A program made the translations under genes and the position numbers. 64,000 nucleotides of DNA, taken from assembly GCF_026013615.1 (NCBI RefSeq), contig NZ_JAPDPI010000012.1:1-64000 (forward strand). The letters are read 5' to 3'. This document shows positions 20,195-31,300 of this stretch, piece by piece. Source of the DNA: Plebeiibacterium marinum (GTDB lineage: Bacteria > Bacteroidota > Bacteroidia > Bacteroidales > Marinilabiliaceae). The first letter of the stretch is position 1; each line of letters starts with the position of its first letter. A model generated the notes under the pieces. That model was not told the origin of the DNA. It did no database searches and saw only the letters and a program-made list of their open reading frames with translations.

Positions 20195-20842
20195 ATGATA
20201 GAAGATATTAAAGCAATAAATAAAAATGATCCGGCAGCAGGAGGTATATTATTTTTACTCTATCCGGGATTTTGGGCAATAACCGTGCACCGGTATATCT
20301 CACACCCGCTATATTGGATGGGCAACAAAATCAGGAATCCTTTTCATAAAGGTATATTCAGTTTTTTTGCTTTGCTGTTTGCTCAATTATCCCGTTTTAT
20401 AACTCAAATAGAAATACATCCCGGGGCAAAAATTGGCAAAGGATTGTTTATAGACCATGGCAACGGGGTGGTGATTGGCGAAACTGCTGTAATTGGAGAC
20501 AATTGTGTGATTTTTCATGGTGTTACCATTGGGGGAACAGGAAACCATACAGGCAAACGGCATCCAACTATCGGAAACAAGGTGTTTATTGGCACAGGAG
20601 CTACAATTCTGGGGCCCGTTACAATAGCTGACAATGTAAAAATTGGAGCGCAGAGTGTAATTGTAATGCATAATGTTCCTGCCAATGCAACGGTAATAGG
20701 ATCTCCTGCCAGGATTGTAAAACTTAATGGCATTAAAACAGATCTTCCTTTAAAAAGAACTGACTATAAAAAAGACGAGAAAAAAATAACAATGCAGGTT
20801 TGGAAAAAAACATATCCTGCTTATAAATGTTGTAATGGATAA
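20195..20842 (+). CDS. cysE: Serine O-acetyltransferase (CysE/EpsC type)
   Basis: Transfers acetyl from acetyl-CoA to L-serine, the first committed step of cysteine synthesis. 215 residues: an N-terminal helical part (LLYPGFWAITVHRYISHPLYW) and a left-handed beta-helix of hexapeptide repeats containing the serine acetyltransferase signature FIDHGNGVVIGETAVIGDN. D87 and H88 correspond to the catalytic pair, and IFHGVTIGGTGNHTGKRHP follows. This is the short EpsC-type form, lacking the long N-terminal domain of the E. coli enzyme. The C-terminus contains a Cys-Cys pair. No cysteine synthase gene is nearby. It starts 13 bp after the flavodoxin stop and probably shares its promoter, which could link cysteine or Fe-S supply with that regulon. 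Confidence 0.88.
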   Translation: MIEDIKAINKNDPAAGGILFLLYPGFWAITVHRYISHPLYWMGNKIRNPFHKGIFSFFALLFAQLSRFITQIEIHPGAKIGKGLFIDHGNGVVIGETAVIGDNCVIFHGVTIGGTGNHTGKRHPTIGNKVFIGTGATILGPVTIADNVKIGAQSVIVMHNVPANATVIGSPARIVKLNGIKTDLPLKRTDYKKDEKKITMQVWKKTYPAYKCCNG

Positions 20843-20955
20843 AACACCCCAATCGCTCATCCCGGCTCTTTAATACTTTTTATTTACATATTTGTTGTAT
20901 GAAGTTATTGTGTCAGAAGGTTGAAAACCTGAACTGTACATCATGGAAATCAGCT

Positions 20956-20976
20956 CCCCGTCTGTCACCGGACAGG
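20956..20976. repeat. Short dispersed palindrome, CCCCGTC...GGACAGG type
   Basis: CCCCGTCTGTCACCGGACAGG directly abuts the left arm of the larger inverted repeat at 20977. The outer words match the copies near 13.63 and 18.31 kb. Confidence 0.5.
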
Positions 20977-21124
20977 TCCTCCTTTAAAAGGAGGAGTACC
21001 TCGACGCAGGAGAGGGGAGGTGGTTTTATACCTATGTTATTTGAATTTAAAAAATGGAAATATAAGTATTTAAAACCACCTCCCGGTTCGTACCTCACCG
21101 TACTCCTCCTTTGTAAGGAGGAGA
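20977..21124. repeat. Large imperfect inverted repeat (MITE-like), copy of a dispersed family
   Basis: Left arm 20977-21028 and right arm 21071-21124 are imperfect reverse complements of about 52 bp, enclosing about 42 bp of AT-rich DNA. Each arm contains its own small hairpin built on CCTCC...GGAGG. The reverse complement of the left-arm outer 37 bases matches the element at 62953-63005 at all but one position. No ORF here is believable and no transposase is present. The rest of the 409-bp gap (20843-21251) is AT-rich without further signal. Confidence 0.75.
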
Positions 21125-21251
21125 GCCAATTTACAGCTTGTAAGCACTATTAAACAATCAATAATAATACATGAAACGAACATGTAAATTTTAATCTTAA
21201 AAATTACACACAGGGAAATGATTAAAATTTCCTGAGAGTTCCATGTGGTAA

Positions 21252-22442
21252 ATGAAAGAAAATAATATACACATGAAAGATAGTATCAAAATAATCATAT
21301 TAGCCATCATCTGTTTTGTATTGGGAACTTCAGAGTTTGTTATTGTTGGCGTATTGGATAAAATAGCATCCAGTGCCCATATATCAATAGCCCAGGCAGG
21401 ACAGCTAATCTCGGTATTTGCCATTACGGCAGCCGTAGGAACACCCATTGCCATCTTCTTTTTAAAAAATGTTCATCAGCGAAAAATTCTAATCCTGTCG
21501 CTTGCCATAATTTTAATTGCCTGTGTCATGATGTTTTTATCGTTAAACTATCAAATATTGCTTTTGGCAAGAATTATTATGGCCCTTGGAGTAGGGGTTT
21601 TCAATGTATATTGTTTTACAGTAGCCACCAGTCTGGCGCCGGCAAATAAACGAGCCAGTGCAATAGCTACCGTTACTGTAGGATATAATGCGGCATTAAT
21701 TGTGGGCTTACCTATTGGAAGAATGGTAACTTCAATATGGGGATGGCAATCTATTTTTGCGTTTACAGCCGTATTTTGTTTATTGGCAATACCTGTTATT
21801 TACAAACAAATACCTGCAGCGTTTAATAAATCAGCCTCCGGTAATACCAATCAGTTTTCCATATTGTTAAAACCCAAAATCATATTAAATATTTTGGTAT
21901 CGTTTTTCTGGATTCTGGGATATGCCATGCTTTATTCCTACATCACCCCATTCCTGACAAGCACAACTGCAATGAACGAAAACATTTTGAGCATTGCTTT
22001 ATTTGCCTTTGGCGTGGCAACACTTATCGGAAATAAATCAGGCGGGTATTTTGGCGATAAAATTGGCAATTCAAAAACAACACTTTACAGCATGGTATTT
22101 CATGTAACTTCGTTGGTATTGTTGTCCGTTTTTACCGATGCCATATACTTTACCATATTTATTTTAATGCTTTGGGCTGTTTCTGCCTGGGCTGTTGGTC
22201 CTATACTCCGATTCAATGTGTTAGACCTGAGTCCGGAAGCCCCCCAGTTTATATTAAGCCTGTATAATTCGGTTATACAGCTGGGTTTTGCAACGGGTGC
22301 AGCCCTGGGCGGTGCTGAATTTGAGCACTTCTCCCCTATTATACTTAGCTGGACGGCAGCAGCCATGGTTTTTATTGCATTGATTTTTACCCTGGTAAAT
22401 ATTTACAGTTCATCCTTACGAACAATCTTGATTAGGAAGTAG
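21252..22442 (+). CDS. MFS transporter (DHA1/AraJ-like efflux family)
   Basis: Inner-membrane major facilitator of 396 residues with about 12 hydrophobic helices. The first helix carries FVLGTSEFVIVGVLDKIA, typical of the AraJ/sugar-efflux/PbuE branch, and the second carries GQLISVFAITAAVGTPIAIF. Loop 2-3 has an abbreviated NVHQRKILIL in place of the GxxxDRxGRR motif. An in-frame ATG seven codons downstream (21273) is an equally good start. Substrate unknown. It is a single gene after the large inverted repeat and before the aldo/keto reductase. Confidence 0.88.
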   Translation: MKENNIHMKDSIKIIILAIICFVLGTSEFVIVGVLDKIASSAHISIAQAGQLISVFAITAAVGTPIAIFFLKNVHQRKILILSLAIILIACVMMFLSLNYQILLLARIIMALGVGVFNVYCFTVATSLAPANKRASAIATVTVGYNAALIVGLPIGRMVTSIWGWQSIFAFTAVFCLLAIPVIYKQIPAAFNKSASGNTNQFSILLKPKIILNILVSFFWILGYAMLYSYITPFLTSTTAMNENILSIALFAFGVATLIGNKSGGYFGDKIGNSKTTLYSMVFHVTSLVLLSVFTDAIYFTIFILMLWAVSAWAVGPILRFNVLDLSPEAPQFILSLYNSVIQLGFATGAALGGAEFEHFSPIILSWTAAAMVFIALIFTLVNIYSSSLRTILIRK

Positions 22443-22573
22443 TAACAATTAGTTATTGGCTGTTGGTTATTGGTTATTAGCCAATTCGTATTAAATGATA
22501 ATTATTACATTTTCCAAAATTATGATTGCCATTCAATCAACAATCTAGCATCTCCGTTAGGCAGAAATTATAA

Positions 22574-23587
<1,014 letters not shown>

Positions 23588-23644
23588 AACTGAAAATTTT
23601 GATTTTATACATTAATTGCATAGAAGACCATAGAAATCGCCTTT

Positions 23645-23870
23645 AGAAATAAATATATTTTGAAGTCGAGATTCCGACATCAGCAACGTAACTTGGGACC
23701 CACTTTTCTTTAATTTTGAAAAGACAGAAAGCTGTTTGAACGCAGTGAGTTCTTTCTGTCTCAAAATAAAGAAAATAGTGGGTAAGTGAGTGATGTCGTC
23801 GGCGGACTTTTTTGTTTACTTTTTTTGACTGCAGAAAAAAAGTAAAAGCCATTGCGGCTTGAGCAAATAA
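23645..23870. repeat. Hairpin-rich dispersed repeat, copy 1
   Basis: It begins with ATATATTTTGAA and ATCAGC words, then a 10-bp stem AGACAGAAAG (23722-23731) with CTTTCTGTCT (23752-23761). A second stem around 23816-23845 brackets TTTGACTGCAG, and the element ends with GCGGCTTGAGC. The closing segment (23797-23864) aligns closely with 62809-62874, including GCGGACTTTTTTGTTT, TTTTTTGACTG, AGAAAAAA and GCGGCTTGAGC. No transposase. Confidence 0.65.
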
Positions 23871-23947
23871 ATGTTTTCTTGATATAAAAAGAGTGTTTTT
23901 TCTTAAAAGCGATTTCCCTGCATACAAAGCACATTTCTTCACAATCC

Positions 23948-24011
23948 GTAAAAATGGTATGCACTCCTGTAATCTGTATAACAATCAATAGCTTGTTTTT
24001 AAAGACCTTTG
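23948..24011 (+). promoter_or_regulatory. Conserved activator box and TTTG promoter, iron ADH (site B)
   Basis: The box has core words ATGGTATGCACTCC and TGTAATCTGTATAA at 23948-23981. TTTGTAT follows, with TTTG at 24008-24011, 26 bp after the box, the same spacing as site A. The ATG of the alcohol dehydrogenase lies 37 bp further on. Confidence 0.65.
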
Positions 24012-24047
24012 TATTATGAAATTTTAAATATTCAAAATCAGTATTTA

Positions 24048-25232
24048 ATGGAAAATTTTAATTTTTATGTTCCAACAACCGTTCATTTCGGGAAAGGACA
24101 AATAGAAAATTTAGCTTCTTCAATCAAACAATTTGGTGGAAGCAAAGTGATGTTGGCGTATGGTGGTGGAAGTATTAAAAAAAATGGCATTTACGATACT
24201 GTCACCTCAGAATTAAAAAAAGCAGATATACCTTTTGTTGATTGCGATGGCATAAAACCCAATCCCCCGGTGGCCGACGTAAGAAAAGGAATTCAGATTT
24301 ACCGTGATAATTCATGTGATTTTATTTTGGCCGTAGGTGGAGGTTCTACTATTGATGCAGCAAAAGCAATGGCTGCCGGAGTATGTTACGATGGTGATGT
24401 GATGGACTTAATGGCTGATGGCAAAGGCGAAATAACAGCTGCGGCTCCTTTAGCATCGGTACTAACCATGGCCGGAACAGGAAGTGAATTGGATCTGGGT
24501 GGCGTAATTACAGGTGAAGTAAACCACAAGAAGCACACCATTATGCATCCACTCCTGTATCCAAAATTCTCTATCCTTGATCCAACATTTTCTTTCTCAG
24601 TACCAGAGAAACATTCTATGGCCGGATCGTTTGATGCCCTGGATCATTTACTGGAATGCTATTTTATTGCCGGTAGTGAATCTACTGATGTGCAAAATAT
24701 GATGAATGAAGGTTTGATGCGTTCTATCATTAAAAACGCTCCTAAGGTGCTGGCTAATCCTGAAGATTATGATGCCCGTGCTAACATTATGTGGGCAAGC
24801 TCCATGGCATTGGCAAGTTTTCAGTTTGCAGTAGGCAAAAAAGGTTCTAACTGGCCTATGCATGCCATGGGTCACGAATTATCGAGCTTATACGATATGA
24901 CTCATGGTGTAACTTTGGCATTAATAGCACCTTCTTACTTGGCTTATACCCTTGAAAAAGCACCAGAATACACCTGGTTGTTTGCAAACTTTGCACGTAA
25001 TGTATTTGGTGTAGTACAAGGTGATGATGCGTTGGCTGCAAAAGAAGGTATTGCAAAGGTGAAAGAATTTGCCGATACCATCAATATGCCTAAAAACCTG
25101 AAAGAAGCTGGTGTAGAAGAAGGTAAACTGGAATACCTGGCTGAAAAGGCAACCGAATGGGGAAATATTGGTGCATTATGCCCAATAGAAAAAGAAGATG
25201 CGCTTGAAATTTACAAAAGGGCATTTCTATAA
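24048..25232 (+). CDS. Iron-containing alcohol dehydrogenase (BdhA/YqhD-like)
   Basis: NAD(P)H-dependent group III alcohol/aldehyde reductase of 394 residues. The frame is open 13 codons earlier from a TTG, but MENFNFYVPTTVHFGKG at 24048 is the family's usual N-terminus. Cofactor loops GGGSIKKNGIY and AVGGGSTIDAAKAMAAG are present. The metal ligands D196, H200, H272 and H286 have the spacing found in YqhD/BdhA. It probably reduces short-chain or toxic aldehydes in the cytoplasm. Its promoter shares a box with the flavodoxin and the radical SAM cluster, so it may be stress or metabolite induced by the nearby AraC regulator. Confidence 0.93.
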   Translation: MENFNFYVPTTVHFGKGQIENLASSIKQFGGSKVMLAYGGGSIKKNGIYDTVTSELKKADIPFVDCDGIKPNPPVADVRKGIQIYRDNSCDFILAVGGGSTIDAAKAMAAGVCYDGDVMDLMADGKGEITAAAPLASVLTMAGTGSELDLGGVITGEVNHKKHTIMHPLLYPKFSILDPTFSFSVPEKHSMAGSFDALDHLLECYFIAGSESTDVQNMMNEGLMRSIIKNAPKVLANPEDYDARANIMWASSMALASFQFAVGKKGSNWPMHAMGHELSSLYDMTHGVTLALIAPSYLAYTLEKAPEYTWLFANFARNVFGVVQGDDALAAKEGIAKVKEFADTINMPKNLKEAGVEEGKLEYLAEKATEWGNIGALCPIEKEDALEIYKRAFL

Positions 25233-25311
25233 TTAAAGCACAAATTATTGCTTTAATTGCCTGAATACCTAACAACCAGAGTTCGATATAAAATTTCAAC
25301 CGAACTCTGGT
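25231..25311 (+). terminator. Two consecutive hairpins after iron ADH
   Basis: Hairpin 1 is a perfect 10-bp stem (25231-25240 with 25249-25258) overlapping the stop codon. Hairpin 2 is a perfect 11-bp stem ACCAGAGTTCG (25275-25285 with 25301-25311). Neither is followed by a clear T tract, so termination is likely but not certain. The remaining DNA to 25514 is AT-rich and empty. Confidence 0.5.
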
Positions 25312-25514
25312 CTATATGTTGTATCCGTTCATTATTACATTTTCGGCTTATTGTTTAGGGGAAAAAATAATATTAGATGTTTTAATTGATTCGGATACAA
25401 CAATTATAATTTTTTATTGCTTTATCCCTAAGATTTTATTAAACCGATAAAATGATTACCAAAGGTTAAAAACCTCTGATAATCATACATAAACTAATAC
25501 AATCTAAAAATCAA

Positions 25515-28052
25515 CTATTGTAATTTCCAGTAATCCTGCCATTTGACAACAGGTTTTTCCCCGCTAAAGGTTATAGGTAACCAGATATATCTGCCATCTA
25601 TATGATATCCCGGATTCCATCTATCTCCCATAAAAATGTATTTATCATTCTGCCCTTGAACAGGCAACACAAAGGTGCTTTGCGAATTGAAAGTTAACTC
25701 CCCTCCTTTTCCAACACAGGGATTTCCTATCATTTCCCATGGCCCCCAGATAGTAGATGCCACAGCTGATCTTGCAGGGTTGGGATCCCATCCTGTACAT
25801 CCGGATGTAATTAAATAATACTTATTATTGTGCTTAAAAATTGCTGGTGCTTCATTATGTCCTCCCGGGAACAAACGGGTATACTTACCAGTATAACCTA
25901 AATAATCCTTTGTAAGCTCGGCTATATGAATGGTCAGATTCTCTTCCGAAGAATAAATATGATATGCCTTACCATCATCATCCACAAATAAGGTCATATC
26001 TCTCGACATTTGTCCCCCACTAAAATCTCTTCTAACGAACAAACCATCTTCAACAGCTTTCCTCCATTCCGGAGTCCACCATTCTTTAAAATCAGCAATT
26101 GTGACATCCATAGTTTGTTGTTCTTCTGTCATATTCACAGGCCATTTACCTGCATTTGGTCTTAAAGCTTTAATAAAAGAATATGGTCCTGCAGGAGATT
26201 TACTGGTTGCAATACCTACTTTGGCGGCATCATACACTTGTCCTTTAAGTTCAAGATGAAAAAACATAACAAATTGTTTTGTTTCCTTATTATAAATAAC
26301 CTTGGGACGCTCGATAGTACATCCTTTGGTAATCGGGCTCGAAGGATTATTCTTTACAACAGGTAATGCAACACCTTCATCCTTCCAGTTGTATAAATCC
26401 TCAGACGAATAACATCTTACCCCTATTAATGCAGCGCTGGTATTTGCGCTCTTATGCTCTCCAAACCAATAATAAATACCATCGTAAAACATAATGCCTC
26501 CACCATGTGCATTAATATGTTCTCCATTGTTATCGAGCCAAAGCTCTCCTGGATGGAAAGCCTGATATTTAAATTCCTCACATCCAAAAAAGTTTTTTAA
26601 AAGATCTATTTTATCCTTCAACGTTTTTGCCTCAATAATTTCAGATATCTTTTGAAATGAAAAATCAAATCGCTTGTTGTTACGACTAAACTTTTTATCT
26701 ACTACAAAAACATTATTTACCTCAGATGTATTCCTGTCAGAACCAAAATCAAGACTTCCGGAAGAGCCGCCCACAGTGCAAAATACATTATTCTGTAATT
26801 GTGTTTTTTCTGGCCACTTATTTCCCCAATCACCCATTTTTAGAATACGATTGTCGATGGAATCGCTTTCTTTTGGATGCTGAACAATAAGGTTATTATA
26901 AATCATTGTGTTTTCTACCGGACCTGTAATATGAAAAACCGGAGTAAACCAACCAGCTTGCTTTGTAGGATAATTCCTAATACCATCATTAACACTTATA
27001 TTATATCTGACAGTGGTATTTAAAGTTCCTATATTCCAAGGCTTACCTAAAGAGTTACCATCATTGCAAACCAACAGAAAACCTCCTGCATTATCATGAC
27101 TGTAATTATATTGGATAATAGTGTTCCTGCAGTTGTAATCCGCATCAAAACCCTGCCCATCCCATTTTGCGTTATGACCACTCACCTCATTAAACTGAAT
27201 CAAGGTATTATCACAACTCCAGGGCCAAATGCCTGCAGCTGCTTCATCTGGAGATAAAACATCAGGACAATTCCGCATAACATTGTATTCAATAACAGCA
27301 CCATCACAAGCAATAGGCACAATACCATCTCCCGGTACCTCTTCAATCATATTTTTTCGAACAATTGTGTTCGTACTATATCTTCCATAATCCCTATCGC
27401 TTGGCGCACTCCAAATAATCGCATTACGTTCGCAACGGCGGATAACACAATTCTCTATTAAAAGACTATCATATAATGATGCCTTTTCTTCACCTCCGGA
27501 AACGATAAGAATACCTGAACCTCCCCCTTCATTTTTAACCAAACTTCCATTTACATCGTGGATATCCAGAGCATTAAGGGTGATGCTACGTGATATGCCA
27601 TGGTTTTCAGAAAGCACCTTTATTCCTGTTCTACCAGGCAACCTTGATGTTCCTGTATTAATGATCTCCAGGTTCTGAACCGTAAGGTAATCCGAATTTT
27701 TCACCTGAACGGCAAACAAAGAGCTGTCTGGAGCTGATATACAAGGTTTATTCCCGGAACCATAAGCATCAACTACAATTCCACAATCAGAACGCCCCTG
27801 AGCAGTAATTTCCAGCCTATCTCCAAATACAGAACCTCTTCGTAACAGAATGCTGTCTCCGGCTTTCAGCTGGATATTGTCAATATTACCGAAACTCTTC
27901 CAGGCTTTGCCTTCAGATAATCCGTTGTTTTCGTCACTCCCGTCTATACTATCAAAGTAGTAGTTTGTCCCCTCTTTTTCTTCAGTTGATAAGCCACAAC
28001 CACACATTAACATGGTTACTAAAATGCTCAATGATATAATCTTAAAGTTCAT
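25515..28052 (-). CDS. Beta-helix domain fused to GH43-like glycoside hydrolase, lipoprotein (PUL2)
   Basis: An 845-residue surface or periplasmic lipoprotein (signal with MCGC lipobox, Cys near 19). Residues about 30-450 form a right-handed parallel beta-helix, with repeated runs such as LTVQNLEIINTG, NTIVRKNMIEEV, DGAVIEYNVMRNC and NTLIQFNEVSG, the fold of many pectate-lyase-like and epimerase-like proteins. From about 498 to the end lies a five-bladed GH43-type domain (LDNNGEHINAHGGGIMFYDGIYYWFGEH, later GGHNEAPAIFKHNNKYYLITSG). Such a fusion could pair polymer backbone recognition or cleavage with side-chain removal. The catalytic residues of the beta-helix half cannot be picked by eye. 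It is the most distal gene of the minus-strand PUL2 group. Confidence 0.82.
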   Translation of the reverse strand: MNFKIISLSILVTMLMCGCGLSTEEKEGTNYYFDSIDGSDENNGLSEGKAWKSFGNIDNIQLKAGDSILLRRGSVFGDRLEITAQGRSDCGIVVDAYGSGNKPCISAPDSSLFAVQVKNSDYLTVQNLEIINTGTSRLPGRTGIKVLSENHGISRSITLNALDIHDVNGSLVKNEGGGSGILIVSGGEEKASLYDSLLIENCVIRRCERNAIIWSAPSDRDYGRYSTNTIVRKNMIEEVPGDGIVPIACDGAVIEYNVMRNCPDVLSPDEAAAGIWPWSCDNTLIQFNEVSGHNAKWDGQGFDADYNCRNTIIQYNYSHDNAGGFLLVCNDGNSLGKPWNIGTLNTTVRYNISVNDGIRNYPTKQAGWFTPVFHITGPVENTMIYNNLIVQHPKESDSIDNRILKMGDWGNKWPEKTQLQNNVFCTVGGSSGSLDFGSDRNTSEVNNVFVVDKKFSRNNKRFDFSFQKISEIIEAKTLKDKIDLLKNFFGCEEFKYQAFHPGELWLDNNGEHINAHGGGIMFYDGIYYWFGEHKSANTSAALIGVRCYSSEDLYNWKDEGVALPVVKNNPSSPITKGCTIERPKVIYNKETKQFVMFFHLELKGQVYDAAKVGIATSKSPAGPYSFIKALRPNAGKWPVNMTEEQQTMDVTIADFKEWWTPEWRKAVEDGLFVRRDFSGGQMSRDMTLFVDDDGKAYHIYSSEENLTIHIAELTKDYLGYTGKYTRLFPGGHNEAPAIFKHNNKYYLITSGCTGWDPNPARSAVASTIWGPWEMIGNPCVGKGGELTFNSQSTFVLPVQGQNDKYIFMGDRWNPGYHIDGRYIWLPITFSGEKPVVKWQDYWKLQ

Positions 28053-28353
28053 TACTTATACCTTTTTGTTAAATTCAATTTTTATCATTCTCAAATATTC
28101 AAGCAAATTATTGCTTATAGCTAACTTTTGGGTATTTAAATAAAAAATAACTGTACCCTTCTATAGAAATATAGGAAAAGAGAGTTCCTTTTCAAATTAA
28201 AACAAGAAGGCCATCCCAAAACAAGTTTTTGAACAACCTCCTATTTCAATTATTAACAATCAGGACTCTATTCTTAAAATCGATTTAAATTCTTACTTAT
28301 TGTTGACAACAAGATACTATTGTACCTTGTTGTCATTTATAAACACTTAGTGA
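28053..28353 (-). promoter_or_regulatory. Gene-free gap upstream of the beta-helix/GH43 gene
   Basis: 301 bp, AT-rich, no ORF. A hairpin GACAACAAG (28305-28313) with CTTGTTGTC (28326-28334) sits 20 bp beyond the stop of the multidomain T9SS protein and may end or stabilise its transcript. It lacks a T tract on the minus strand. The promoter for the downstream gene must lie here if it is not read through. Confidence 0.4.
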
Positions 28354-31300
28354 TTACTGTACCACTTTACGAACCCATCCCAAGCTTCCTTTGACTATTA
28401 ACAGTCTGCTGGATTTTGGAACTGATGTTTTATATATACCTGCCTGTTTATCATCTTTTAAAATCAACTCACCTGTCACCGAATAAACTTCAACAACTTC
28501 TTGATTCGGGCTGTCAACTGTAAGAATATTATCCTTTAAGGTTAAAACAACTTTCGACTCCTGTTTACTGATACCTGTATAAACAGATACATTTACTAAA
28601 CAACTTGCAACAACAGATCCATCAGCTGTTTCAAGGCTTATTGTTGCAGATCCTTGTCCACTAGCAGTAACCATACCATCAACTACACCTGCTACACTTG
28701 CGTCAGTTGTTTTCCAAACCAAATCAGCAGTATTTGCATTATCAGGAAAAAACGTTGAAGACAATTGATAACTTTCATCAACCAGTAATTCCAAACTATT
28801 GGGAGAAAGGGTAAGTGAATATACACTTTCATCCATCACAGCATTGATTTCATCATCATTTAATGCTCTGTTGTAAATTCTGAATTCATCGAACATACAA
28901 GTTGTATACGAATCTGAAGACCATCTTGATTTTACCAGGTAATTATACAAGTTCTCTCCCATATCAGATGGATAAACTGTCGCATTATTATCCTCTAGTA
29001 TAAGCTCTCCATTCATATACATTTTAAAAGTTGTTCCTTGTTGGCTTAGGGCAAGATTGACCCACTCGCCGGTTGGAATAGAATATCCGCTGGCTGTTAC
29101 ATCATAAGTACCTGCGGCACATGTAATCTTGTACCTTAATCCGGTTGATAACATCATAAATGTGCTTGTAGAGTTACCAAAATCAAAAATACGAGAACCC
29201 TTTGTGGTTAAGTTACCCCAGAAAGAGATCGTAAAATCATCCAGATCACTTGTAAGACCACTTGCTAACTGTACATATGATTTATCATCTGCAACAAAAT
29301 CTACCGCATTATTTTTCACTCCTGTTACACTTGCTGTTGCATTTGGCGTTCCATTGTATCCACCCCAGGAATCATAATATGTTCCACTTGTTTCGTCAAA
29401 ATTGAAATATGCATATTGCCCGTACTTTGGAGTTATCTGGTAAACAACAGGATCAACAAATTCACCTGCAGTATTAAACGCTGCTACTTTGTAAAAATAT
29501 ATTTGCCCATTAGTCAGTTCCTTATCTGCATAACGGGTTGCATCAATATTATCTGCAATCATCACAAAATTTCCATCTTCACTATCCGAACGATAGATTC
29601 GATACAATACATCATATTGAAAATCCCATGTCAAAGCTATTTGTGAATCGCCACTTGAAGCAAACACTCCGGAAATAGCTGTTGGTACTACAATTGTATT
29701 AGTTGTTACAGTAACAGGCTCTGAATCTTCAGTTTCGCCAAGATTGTTTACTGATGAAATTTTGTAATAGTAAGTAGTACCTTCTGCTAATTCGGAATCT
29801 CTATACGTAAGTCCTGTAAGATAACTACCTATTGTTTCATATGTTCCATCAACAGTTGCAGATCGTTTTAAGTTGTATGATCTGGCTCCATCAACAGCAG
29901 ACCACGATAGATCAATAATTGATGAAGAAACAACTGTACCACTTAAATCTATTGGAGCCGTAACTTCCGGATCCAATGTTAGAGTAACAATACGCGAATA
30001 AATTGATTCTGTATCCTTATAACTAACTGCTTTTACTCTGTACTCAGCTGAATTTGTAATAGGATCGGAATATGTAACATTGCTACCATAGGTATAATCA
30101 TCTCCCGGAACCAAAGTAGCCAAAGTTGTAAAGTCACTCTCTCCTTCAAGCTTTCTTTCTATAATATAGCTTGTTCCTGTCTCTCCATTATGATCGTACC
30201 ATTTTAGAATACATGAGCTATAATCATCCGAAAGAGTGTAACTTGGTAAAGGAGGTGCAATATGCCATGTATGGATATACTCTTTCGTCTTGGAAAAACC
30301 GACTTTTGATTTGTAATCTGCAAAATATTCTCCTGCAGGAGTCAACTTACCTCCTAATGCGACTGCACGTGCATCTTGCACCCAATTATAAAAAGCGTGA
30401 CGTTCCAAATACTCACAACGATCAAGTCCATCCAATGCATCTTGAATCCATGCCAACTGTTTTGCAGCATTTTCTGGAGACAATGGCCTTGTTACTTCAG
30501 TCGTATTGCCATCTTCATCATAAATAATATTCATATCAGCATCCCTCTGCGGTCCTGAAGCAGTAGGCCATGTTTCACTCGTCCAGTTTGCACCGTTGTT
30601 CCACTCTGTAATCCACATCGGGCGTCCTCCATACAAGTTCGTACATACATCTGTAATACTATTATAAAGCCCTTGCCCGGTTTGTCCACTCCAGTACATA
30701 TGACCAGCCACAAAGTCTACACGATAATTCAAACTGTCGGCCATTTCCAGAAAATCTACCAACCATTGTTTACGGATAGCATCCGGTGCTGGTGATCCAA
30801 GTCTCAATCCGGACTTAAACAATTCCGGCCATTGCCTGATAGCTTCTTCTACTGTCATGTTAGCCTGATCGGTATGGGACGGTTCATTATACCCTAATAC
30901 ATGAGATACATTAGTTCTGGAATTAATCACATCAAAGGAAGCCCAGCCTGCATTATGACGCATTGGAACATATTCATAATCTGAATACCCTGTGCTTGCA
31001 GATGCTCCCCAATCATAAAACCAGGAAGAATTGGTTATTCCCGGAAGACTTCCACAAATTCCCTTTTTACTAATCCATTCCCAACGGAGTACACGAACAA
31101 AAGAAACAAAATCCAAACCTTCAGGCATTACCGGCACCTCTAAGTCGCTATCACTTGCAATATAAACGCGAGAAAAACCTGTTCCATTCTCATTGTTTGC
31201 AAAGGTACAAGAATAACCTTTTTTCAATTTGAAAGAACGAACATTATTATCAAAAGAACCCAGTTCAGCAGACCTATAATAATTATTAATCTCAAACTGC

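Larger units (their letters stand above)
23588..24047 (+). promoter_or_regulatory. Gene-free gap: repeat element plus iron-ADH promoter region
   Basis: A 460-bp gap. Most of it (about 23645-23870) is a hairpin-rich repeat with a relative at 62633-62875. The remainder holds the conserved activator box at 23948-23981 and the promoter of the alcohol dehydrogenase. Minus-strand ORFs through the repeat have no protein-like features. Confidence 0.7.

Noticed and set aside
20977-21124. Insertion sequence
   Set aside because: No transposase ORF, and the element is about 150 bp. At most a MITE-like or REP-like repeat.
20899-21153. ORFs on both strands over the inverted repeat
   Set aside because: They arise from the palindromic repeat arms, and the translations show no protein-like pattern.
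23643-23988. Overlapping minus-strand ORFs of 75-113 residues
   Set aside because: They cover the hairpin-rich repeat, are low in complexity and have no signal peptide or family motif. The DNA is better explained as a repeat.
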